Source: Gigantopelta aegis (lineage: Eukaryota > Mollusca > Gastropoda > Neomphalida > Peltospiridae). Taken from it: a stretch of 64,000 bases of DNA. Each line of letters begins with the position of its first letter. The stretch's first letter is position 1. Below, one piece after another: positions 32,438-44,100 of this stretch. The position numbers and the translations under genes were made by a program. Under the pieces are notes generated by a model. That model saw nothing but the letters and a program-made list of their open reading frames with translations. It was not told where the DNA came from and did no database searches. The stretch spans positions 45,406,892-45,470,891 of the forward strand of contig NC_054707.1 in the NCBI RefSeq assembly GCF_016097555.1, written 5' to 3'.

Positions 32438-33656
32438 AGGTTTGGTGAATAGACGCATACATGTATGTAGTACTGGTATGTAATTATCTATCACAAACAT
32501 AAATTTGAGCAAATACATTGGCTACTCCATCTTTGATAGCACAGTGAATGATAATTAAAGGGATTCTCCCTGTGTAATATTTTTGTCAGATGCTTATAGT
32601 TATAGTTCAGTTCCTTACTTATTTATTTTACGGGAAGTTGAACGTTTTTTAGTGTCTGTATTTAATTTATAAAAAATGATGGATATTATTTGTCAACAGA
32701 ATGTTTTGGTAAAAAATGTGATGAGAGTTTGTATGTATTGGTTTAAAACTAAATAATATGTGGGGTGTTATGTGAGTAGGCCTATATAATTAGCATTATT
32801 TACTTTATGTAGTACAGGGCTTCTAGAATTTTATAAAAATCCACTAGCCATGGGATCAGTGATTTTAAAAATGTACTAGCCATGATTACAAATTCACTAG
32901 CTCTACTTTAAATAAATACAATTTTACTAATAGTAATAATCAGATATGTCATCTAAAGAGGGAGACAGAGATTTAAAATCAATAGATTGGGGGTGGAAAG
33001 AGGGGGCAGGAGATTCATATTTAAAAACTATGTAAAATTAATGCAGCATTTGACAAGGGTTTTTTTCTTCTCCACTAGCCGTCGGGCTAGTTATAATAGT
33101 TATTTACTAGCCCAACACTGAATATCACTAGCCATGGGAGTGGGGCTACCATAATCTAGAAGCTCTGTAGTAATATGCCAATTCCTTTATTTCCTTTTGA
33201 CAGACTATAGTTGAGATGCACACAGGTAGTATATATCTACATAGAGATTTATCCAGGATTTTTTGCCAGGGTCTCATGTCTGATGTAATTGAGAAAATTA
33301 GCACAAGTAAATCATCCTTGGGATATTGTGTCAGGCCACTGAATGATGCAGTACACCACTGTTACATTAATTTATCAGAACAGACTTAATTAAATATATA
33401 ATTTTATATATACATGTACATGAATTGGGAATTTTTAGTGCTACTTTCTATTGGGAATGGGCCTATGTTCGAACCCACAGAACGCCTGGGTAAATCCCTG
33501 CATATAGATCTTAAGTAAATATATTCAGACATGTGTGCATAAAATCTAATTAAAGTAAAATGTACTCAATAGCTAATGTATATTTATTGGAATTTAATTT
33601 GAGAAAGATACATTGCATGTCCAGTGTTTATTTATTACTATCTATAGAATGTGCAC

Positions 33657-34063
33657 CTGGGGCCTAATTCACTCAACTCACGTAGTGTGATGCAGAGATT
33701 TGCAATGATTATCTGATGTTGTTAAGAGAGCTTTGTGCATTAAAAAGCAGTTTGGTTTGTTTAACAACACCACTAGAGCACATTGATTTATTAATCTTCA
33801 GCTATTGGATGTCAAACATTTGGTAATTCTGACATACATAATGTACCTTTTTCCATTAGTAGCAAGGGATCTTTTATATACACTGTCCAACAGACAGGAT
33901 AGCACATCCACAGCCTTTGATATACCAGTCATGGTGCACCGGTTGGAATGAGAAATATCCCAATGGGCCCACCGACAGGGATTGATACCAGACTGACCGT
34001 GCATCAGGCAAGCTCTTTATCACTGGGCTACATCCCTCCCCGCCTATGTGAATTAGGCCCCAG
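33657..34063. mobile_element. Inverted-repeat element split by a SINE
   Basis: CTGGGGCCTAATTCAC at 33657-33672 is exactly inverted as GTGAATTAGGCCCCAG at 34048-34063; the SINE at 33748-34042 occupies most of the space between. Confidence 0.65.
33748..34042 (-). mobile_element. SINE, head A + tail 2
   Basis: Tail 2 (TTTAACAACACCACTAGAGC, CTATTGGATGTCAAACATTT), core, head (CACTGGGCTACATCCC) on the minus strand. Confidence 0.87.
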
Positions 34064-34487
34064 ATCTGATAGAATGCTGTCCTATTGAAATGATTAGGGG
34101 TGGGTGGGTTAGGACCCCAACACCATCTTCTCTTAGACAAAGTTCTACTAATAACTGCCTTTATCCTATAACTTACCAATGATATCCATGTCATAAAACC
34201 ATGTGATAATTTACTTTATTAACCCGGTTAATAATGGTATGCAAATTTGCAAGGTCTCTAGGTAATGTGTTGCTGTGGATGGGTCATTTGCTTACAAGAC
34301 AACAACACCTGTGTACCTGAGTGTAATGTTTTCAAAGATTTTTTTTAAATGCGTGACGTCAAACTAATCTGTGCTGATCGTGATGACGTCATATTATCGA
34401 TGGCAGTGACTTTAGTACTGTGATTTACTAAAAAAAAATAATTAAATGTTATTTTAAAAGTGTTATAGGAGAAATAAAATTCACTGC

Positions 34488-34585
34488 TCGTGTTTTTTTA
34501 ATATGTAAAATATCAACCTCGACAAATACCGATTATAATAGACTCGGTTGATATTTTCCATATTAAAAAATACTCATGACGAATC
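34488..34585. mobile_element. Short foldback
   Basis: TTTTTAATATGTAAAATATCAACC and its inverse GGTTGATATTTTCCATATTAAAAA flank a 20-30-bp loop. Confidence 0.6.
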
Positions 34586-35192
34586 CTTTATATAATCATT
34601 ACCTTCTTGTCTGGACAATTTGTAACAGTATGATGTGTGTTTTCTAGGTATTGACACTTGGATACATGTGGAAGTGGAGTAAGCAGCCACTACATTGAGA
34701 TCTACTGGTTTATCTGGAGACAAATCAGAAGACTTGCATACCCAGCAACTAGCTTAAATAGAGCCACTACATTGAAATGTGTAGACATCACCAGACGACT
34801 TGTTTGTTTTAAACAGACAGACTGAAACAGATGTGCTCCAAGTAACATGGATTTGTGATATTTCTGTCAGTGTTGAAATTCATACAGTAAGATAATTAAC
34901 TAAAGAGTAAACCTTTGTATTCAAAATTGTAACAGCCATTTTGAAATTAAGCTCCATTCTGGTAGAATTTTTCTTCCAGGTAATTGTGATGTCCATGCAC
35001 AAACATCTTTGAACTACCATTGCTGCATATTGAAACTGGCTGTCAAATGTCAGCTGTTAGACAAGACTGTATAAGAAAACAAATCATGTAACTGTAAAAC
35101 CTGTTAAATTGTTTCTTTGGTATTACTTTTCTTTGAGTAGCTTAAAGTACAAATATTATTAATCTTGACCTTGCTTTTGGCATAATATTGTG

Positions 35193-38100
35193 ATGGCTGA
35201 AGAGGAACTTAATGTTGACTTTATAGTAAAGCTGGGTGGTAGTGCGGTAACCCACAAGGATTATACAGAGATGCTCAATTCACACAACTTGGCAGAAGTG
35301 GCCATTTTACTCAATCAGTGTTACCTTGCCAACAGGACATTTATTGTCGTACATGGTGCCGGGTAAGTAGCAATAGTTTTTCAATTACAGCTGGATTAAA
35401 TTTTAGTTTTTAAAATTCTTAGTAGCTAAAATTTGGATCACAGGGTTGTGTGTTTTGCATTTTGAATTTGGTAAAAGCAAATATATTACTTACATAGTTA
35501 TTTGCAACACAATAGTAGAGCACCAAACAATTATAACTGAATAGGCATTTATAAAATATTATTGTGTTGTGAAATTTGGTCTACAGGGCCCCATTCCACA
35601 AAGTGATCTTAGCTCTAAGATCAACTTTAGTGCATATATTAGCTGTGCAGTTACGGTTATCTTAGCTCTAAGATCAACTTTAGTGCATATATTAGCTGTG
35701 CAGTTACGGTTATCTTAGCTCTAAGATCAACTTTAGTGCATATATTAGCTGTGCAGTTACGGTTATCTTAGCTCTAAGATCAACTTTAGTGCATATATAG
35801 CTGTGCAGTTATGGTTATCTTAGCTCTAAGATCAACTTTAGTGCATATATTAGCTGTGCAGTTACAGTGATCTTGGGGCTAAGATCGCTTCATGGAACAG
35901 GGCCCTGGTTAGTTAACAAACACAAGGTGACCGATGAACTGAAGTTAAACTATGTTAATCAGATAATTGTGATACGTACTCTACCCCCAAACCCCTCAAC
36001 AACCCCAGAAAGACAGGGAAGGAATGTTTGATACCACCGTAACAGATTGCTTAACCAGCAGTTATTAATTTGTAACAGAAATATGGTAATTGTGACCTTT
36101 GTATCAAAATACTACTAGCTAGCTGCTGACATATGCATGCGCATATATAAGCTCTGTTTTACTATACAAGTAACAGCATGGGTCATTGTGCCCAGACAGG
36201 ACGAGACACACCACCTGAATTTTCACCTCAGGCAGAAGACATGGTACTAAATCAGTTGCTACTAAATTACAGATTGATCCAGTCATTGAGAAGTGAGGTT
36301 GTCTCCCCTATTTTAAAGATAAATTCATAATTAGTGTGTTCCAATAACACTGCAAATATTATTATGGAAATAGTGTTACCCTGTCACCCCTACAGTTTAT
36401 CTATGATTTTATAATGCATTTATTCAGTGGATGGAGCTAAATATTCTTATTTAATAACAAAACCACAAAAATTTACTTTGAGATTTAATTAATTGTAAAA
36501 TTGAGAATCAGTGCATTTTTGAATGTACCGTACTGGAAACGACATGTTTCTTTCTATTTCCATATTTAATATAAGTCTATTGTTATGTACATTATAATGT
36601 TAAATGCATAATAATCTGTACCATATTTTATATTATTACCCATGGGGGCAGAGAGAAGTGAGGAAAGAAAAGTGATCTTTCCCTTGGGAAAGAAAAAACA
36701 ACATTTCTTCCCCTAGATATGTTTCGATGTCATCTGTGCTTCACTATAGGCTTTGACACAGCAGCTGTTAGGCAACAACAAACAACTGTTTATGTCAAGT
36801 TATGTGTAAGAATAGTTTCCATGGTGGCAGTCATTTCAACAACTAACTACATGTGTATGCATGTCACAGCTATGACGCAACACTGTCTGTTGTTCTCAGC
36901 CTGCAAACTTGTTTTAAATAACAGTATCATTTAAAAATCTTCCATAAAATGATAAAGATTAAAAATGGGTAATAAACAGAATACTCAACTCACTAGTTGG
37001 CAATACTGTTTATCTTGCACTCATAAATTGATGTTGTCAATACCAATTTACTCAGGCAAGATAAACGGTATTGCCTTGTAGCTCGCTGAGTATTCTCTAA
37101 AGGTTGAATTTCCTGATATCTTGTCCTCATATTCCGTTGCAACCAGCTGGCAGGACCTACCTCAGTGGGTAGAAAGGAAAAGGAAATGTTTTATTTAACG
37201 ACACACGTACTCAACACATTTTATTTATGGTTAGATGGCGTCAGACATATGGTTAAGGACCACCCAGATTTTGAGAGGAAACCCGCTGTCGCCACTACAT
37301 GGGCTACTCTTTCCGATTAGCAGCAAGGGATCTTTTATTTGCACTTCCCACAGGCAGGATAGCACAAACCATGGCCTTTGTTGAACCAGTTATAGAACAC
37401 TGGTCGGTGCAAGTGGTTTACACCTACCCACTGAGCCTTGCAGAGCACTCACTCAGGGTTTGGAGTCGGTATCTGGATTAAAAATCCCATACCTTGACTG
37501 GGATCCGAACCCATTACCTACCAGTCTGTAGACCGATGGCTTAACCACGATGCCACCAAGCCCGGTCTAGCTCAGTGGGTAGAGCGCTTGCCTGAGGAAC
37601 TTGTTAACAGGATCGAATCTCCTTGGTGGACCTATTCGCTAATTGGGTTTCCTCCCATTCCAACCAGTTCTCCACATCTGTCGTATCTGGTGTCCTGTCT
37701 GTGAGAAAGTGCATGTCAAACATCCCTTGCTCTAATGTACACAATATAGTGGGTTTCCTCCCATTCCAACCAGTTCTCCACATCTGTCGTATCTGGTGTC
37801 CTGTCTGTGAGAAAGTGCATATCAAACATCCCTTGCTCTAATGTACACAATGTAGTGGGTTTCCTCCCATTCCAACCAGTTCTCCACATCTGTCGTATCT
37901 GGTGTCCTGTCTGTGAGAAAGTGCATGTCAAACATCCCTTGCTCTAATGGAAACAATGTAGTGGGTTTCCTCTAAGACCATGTGTTAGAATGGCTAAGTG
38001 TTTGACATCCACTAGCTGATGAATAATTGAAGAATTAACAATTCTGCTCTAGTGGTGATGTTATCAAAACAAGCTTTAACTCTTTCTTTCTTTTGGACCC

Positions 38101-41100
38101 AGATCGTTTGGTCACCACCATGCGAAGAACTTGAAGGTCAATGAAGGTTACAGACATCTTGATGACAAGGCGGCAGCGGTGGTCAAACACGGCTTCTGTG
38201 TGACGAGGAAGTCCGTTCTCAAGGTCTTACTTTAGAAACTTGTAGTTGTCTGTGTTCTATAGAACAAATCACTTTCTAAAACTTAAAATATTTTTATACT
38301 AAAGAGAAAGCATTTGAAAATATTTTATCCATCTATCTACATGTATCTATCGATCAAATTGTCTTGTCTGTCTGTATGTATCTGTTTGTCTGTCTGTCTA
38401 TTTATTTACTTGTATACTTAATTATTTCATTCATTCATTCAGTCATCCATCCATTGATCCATCCATCAATCCATCTGTCATATGAAATTTAGTGCATCAG
38501 AAATTTGTCAGTCATTGATTCATAGATCATATCATCTGTAAGCCAGTCAATCTATCCAACCATCCATTCATTCATCCATGCATCTGTCATATTAGAAATC
38601 TGTCTATCTGTTGATTGATGTATCATTTCATCTGTCTGTCCGTCCATCCATCCATCCATCCTTCCATCCATCCATCCATTCATCCATTTATCCATTTATC
38701 ATATGATTCATATATCATACCATCTGTCACTCAGTCAATCCATCCATCCATCCATCCATCCATCCATCCATCCATCCATCCATCCATCCATCCATCCATC
38801 CATCCATCAATCCATCAATCAATCCATCCATCCATCTATTCATTCATTCATCCATCAGTCAATCCAGCCAGCCAGCCAGCCTCTTGTCTTATGAGACATA
38901 CTGCATCAGACGCCCCTGCGTGTGCTGTAACCTCACTGTGGTGCAGGGGTGTAACATTCTCTTTGAGAATGGCCAATACAGCACAAATTGAAGTTTAGAG
39001 TAAAATTCGGTGTCCGTAAAATTCTTTGATATTTGTATTTGTATTTTTGCACAGTTCTTTACACTGTTTTTGTTTGAACCTTGAATTTTTATATTGATGT
39101 TGATCATCACTTTATTTATTTGCATTACCATAGTTTGACACCCAATAGCCGATGTATTTTTCGTGCTGGGGTGTCGTGCTGGGGTGTCGTGCTGGGGTGT
39201 CGTTAAACATTCATTCATTCATTCATTCATTCATGCATCAGACGTTCGTCCATCCAATCCTTTGATTCATAGGTCATATGATCTATCAGTCTGTGCAAAC
39301 TGAGAGTAGAGTTAGGAAGGAACTGGGTTTTTTAACGATGAACTCAACATCTTATTTATGGTTATATGGCATCAGACATATGGTTAAGGACCACATAAAC
39401 ATTGATGGACTACTCTTTTTCGATCAGCAGAGAGTAGAGTTAGAGTATTTGTTTCATACAGATGTTTGCAGTTCACAGTGATCCAGTTTAAGTAAAATTA
39501 GATGCTTATTTACTTTGTTATATTTTTCAGTTGAACTCATTGATTGTGGATAGTCTACTGTCTTTAGGGGTTCCTGCTGTTGGATGCTCGGTAAGAAACT
39601 GAAATGTTTAAATGAAATATGTAAGTGTCCCATTTTATTTTGTCCACCCCATTTCATCCTTGTATTAACTGCTTAGTAATGATAAAATATTTGAGAAATA
39701 GTAAAAACTCATTTATAGCCCTTTTTTCTCTTTTATTTGGAAAACTAAACACTTTCAAAATATTAAGTATAGTAAATTAGTCTTCTACATTGTACCTTTA
39801 ATTACCAATAGATTTTACGTACATTTTGTCTGGACAGAAATCGTGAAAAAAAAACATTACAAGACACAAATTCCACATTCTAGATGATAAACATGTCATC
39901 TATCTTGACTTTGCTAGGATCATCTAGGACAAAAGAGGTGGAAGCCTCCAAAGTACGTGACGTCATCGCAAATGCTTTTATACCACAACACATGTTATGA
40001 CGTTGTTCGATTACATCACATCCTTTCACACCTCTTGAAGAGTTTTCCCTAAATGGCAACCAGCACTAAATGACATGCTTTTTGCCCTATGCCATCTCAG
40101 CAAAGTCGATATAGGTGACTTGGTTATCATCTAATATGTGGAATCTGTGTCAGTGTGATGGCTTTTTCAAGACTTCTGTCTGTACAAAATGCGTGGAAAA
40201 TTTAACAGTAATTAAAGGTAAGAGAATCATTTATTGTACTAATTGTTAGCTACATGTATGTAGTTCGGACTTTACATGTAGTTTTCCAAATAAAAGAAAA
40301 AAAAGGGCTATTAATGAGTTTTTAATACTTCTCAAATACTTCATCATTACTAAGCAGCTCTAATTCAGAAATTGCTGTCTGATATTCCTTTCTTGATTTT
40401 CCCTGCCTTTCTCTCTGTCCATATACATGTATGTATGTATGTATGTATGTATGTATGTCCATCCATTTGACTCACATGGTTTTCCAGACTTTGTTTTTTG
40501 CAATTTTGAATATTACCGATCACATTTGTCTTTCATCTAGGGATTTGCCTATGTTTGACAGTTATGACCGTCCAATGTCAGAGATTACTAGTATACATGT
40601 ATGTGAAAGTTTCTTGGGTTTGGTATAGGATTTGTTTTGTTTTAGCAGTACTCTCAGAATGCTTGTATATTCACGTATACATGTATGTTCATTCATTTTG
40701 ATATTTATTCATTATTTTCAGCCGTGTGGACAGTGGGTTACAGAAAACAAAGCTGTGAAACAACATGGCGTACCTAGCGTGGCGTCTCTGCTGAAGGACG
40801 GTTTTGTGCCTGTTATTCATGGAGACTGCGTTCAAGACACCAAACTGGGCTGCTGTATTCTGAGTGGAGACACAATCATACATGTAACTCTACTTCTTTC
40901 TCTTCACTTCGTCTGCAGGGAATCCTGTATGTCAGGGAATCCGGTCTGTCAGGGAATCTGGTTTGTTGGGGAATCGGGGAATCCCGTCTGTTGGGGAATC
41001 ATGTATGTTGGGGAATCCTTTCTGTCGGGGAATCCTTTCTGTCGGGGAATCCTCTCTGTCAGGGTTGGATGTACATGTAGCTCAGTGGAAGAGTTCACCT

Positions 41101-44100
41101 TAAGTGTGATAGGTTGGAGGATCAATTCTCCTAGCTTGACGTATTGTCCATGTCTGGGGGAGGGGGGGTTGTGCTTCTGATTTTCTTTTTCCTTATGTTT
41201 TTGTGGGATTGTTTGTTGTTTTGTTTTTGGGTTGTTGGGTTTTTTTGTTTGGTGGGGGGTGTCTTTTTGTTTCATTTCCGACCAGGCAATGACATCTTTT
41301 TTATGGCACAATATTTCACATAAATAGAGATTATTATACGAGCTTGTGTGTCATTCTGATTAGAATTAACATCTTGAAGAATCTTATAGGAACATTCCTG
41401 AGTTTGCTACACTTTTAAAATGTTATCGACTAACAGAGACTTTTACCATTGTAATTACATATCAAATATATTTTTTCTGCATAAAATATTAATGGCTGTA
41501 TATTAAACGTGTTTCTGATCATTCTAATATTTGTAGTAGGTAAAATTTCATTTTATTTCCAATTTGGGCTTCTTATAAATATTAAGATGGCCTGAAACAC
41601 ATTGAATATACAGACACTGATATTCTAAACAAGAAAATATATTTTATGTGTCAGTTTAATCATAGAAATAAGTATTTATTAGTCAGAAACATCTTACAAT
41701 GCAGCAAACTCAGGAATGTCCCTTTATCCTCTTCGCTGACTTGGAAGTTGTCTTGGGTGGGTGTGTGTGTGTGTGGGTGTGACATTATACCTCAACTCAT
41801 TGCATAACAACAGGTCTTCATTATTTACCTGACCGGCCTCGGTGGCGTCGTGGTAGGCCATCGGTCTACAGGCTGGTAGGTACTGGGTTCGGATCCCAGT
41901 CGAGGCATGGGATTTTTAATCCAGATACCGACTCCAAACCATGAGTGAGTGCTCCACAAGGCTCAATGGGTAGGTGTAAACCACTTGCACCGACCAGTGA
42001 TCCATAACTGGTTCAACAAAGGCCATGGTTTGTGCTATCCTGCCTTTGGGAAGTGCAAATAAGATCCCTTGCTGCTAATCGGAAGAGTAGCCCATGTAGT
42101 GGCGACAGCGGGTTTCCTCTCAAAATCTGTGTGGTCGTTAAGCATATGTCTGACATCATATAACCGTAAATAAAATGTGTTGAGTGCATCGTTAAATAAA
42201 ACATTTCTTTCTTTCTTTCTTCATTATTTATCAATGGTTTCATAAAGTTTTAAAATTAACAAGATTATAATTTATTTTTGACATCATTGTTTCTTCTAAC
42301 TTCCATTCATTGACATTAATTTAAAAAAAAAAAAAAAAAAAAAACCCATCTATTCTAAATTGTCCTGACATCTAGCTACATGTACATACAGTAAGAAAAA
42401 CTAATGACATTACAAATCTGAACAAGACAAATTTTGTCCAGGATGTCATGTGTGTTAAAGGGACATTCCTGAGTTTGCTGCATTGTAAGATGTTTCCGAC
42501 TAATAAAATATTTCTACGATTAAGCTTCAATATTAAATATATTTTCTTGTTTAGAATATCAGTGTCTGTATATTCAATGTGTTTCTGATCGTCTTAATAT
42601 TTGTAAGAAGCCCAAACTGGATTTTGTCTTCAAATAATTTTGTACATACGAAAAAATTGTTTTTAGGAAATAAAATTAAATTTAACCTAGTACAAATATT
42701 AGAACGGTCAGAAACACATTTAATATACAGCCACTAATATTTTATGCAGAAAAATATATTTGATATGTAATTACAATCATTAAAAAGTCTCGGTTAGTCG
42801 ATAACATCTTAAAAATTTCAGCGAACTCAGGAATGTCCCTTTAACATATTTTGTGGGAAAAGGGCTAATAATTTTTTATTAATCTTTTTTGCTAGAAGCC
42901 ATAACTAGATGCTAACCGAGAATCCAGCTTGTCACCAAATTTTCTTTCAGATTTCTGCAGTAAAAAAAACCTTTTGTTTTGTGAAAGTAGCATGCATAAC
43001 ATTTGTAAAACTAGCCCTGAAAAAGGCATGGTATGACTGAAATATGAAAATATAACGAACCGTTGTTTATACAGTTCTGGAGACTGATATTTAGACCATT
43101 GATGAACACCTCTAATTTGGTTTAATTGCTAACAGTTTTTTATATATGTTGATAAAGTTACAGCCTTTGCAATGTAGCATTTTTCCCGTCCATTCAAGAT
43201 AATGTTACGTAGCTGAAATACTGAGTAACAGGATACATAGATGTATTATGCAGTAGGGTTTAGTTATCTGGTTTGGCCTTGCAAACTAACAATAAACAAT
43301 AATCACAAAGTATGGTTTGGATTTTCACCCTGAGGTTGATGTTTGCATGGAATTGCCCCTGTGGAGAAATACAAAGGCTTCCTTTTCATCTTATTGGTAA
43401 TAGCAGTCTCTGGAAATTTACAGTGGGTTTTTTTTTCCTCACTTTGTCTAGTCCTGGATCATGCTTATAAAATTTTAGCCTGGACTAAAATCTTTATTGA
43501 ATGCACACACACGTGATTTGCATTTGTTGATATGATGTTAAAGTCTCAACACATTGTTAGACATTCGAGTCTTAGGCTCGGAAAGTTTTATAAGGACAGG
43601 ACCAGTGACCAAGTGTCACAATTACAGTATATCAGGCACCTAACAGCCATTGTTAAATGTGCTGGGCTGAAATTCCTTTTCTTTCTGACAAGACCCCCAG
43701 ACTTGCTTTCTAGTTAGATTATTTAGAAACATTTATCTTTTTGTTGGAAGATCTACTTTAAAGGGACATTCCTGAGTTTGTTGCATTGTAAGATGTTTCC
43801 GACTAATAAAATATTTCTACGATTAAACTTGCATATTAAATATATTTTCTTGTTTAGAATATCAGTGTCTGTATATTCTATGTGTTTCTGGTCATCTTAA
43901 TATTTGTAAGAAGCCCAAACTGGATTTTGTCTTCAAATAATTTTGTACGTACGAAAAAATTATATTTTAGGAAATAAAATGACATTTTAACCTAATACAA
44001 ATATTAGAACGATCAGAAACACGTTTAATATACAGCCACTAATATTTTATGCAGAAAAATATATTTGATATGTAATTACAATCATTAAAAAGTCTCTTTT

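Larger units (their letters stand above)
29585..35192. other. Intergenic region between UNG and isopentenyl phosphate kinase
   Basis: Holds the SINEs listed at 29742-31271 and 33748-34042, the foldbacks at 32289-32437 and 34488-34585, and a repeat-like stretch at 32816-33180 with the motif CACTAGCCATGGGA. Open frames at 31414-31951 have no recognisable domains. Confidence 0.5.

Noticed and set aside
38615-38998. 127-codon frame rich in His-Pro-Ser
   Set aside because: Product of the CATC microsatellite.
40632-41180. 182-codon plus-strand frame as a single gene
   Set aside because: Only 40722-40883 is coding (kinase exon 4). The rest runs through intron and the 17-bp minisatellite.
41828-41915. 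tRNA genes at the SINE heads (also 37564, 41068, 44531, 59100)
   Set aside because: A- and B-box-like motifs are present, but the acceptor and anticodon stems do not form and each is joined to a SINE core or is degenerate.
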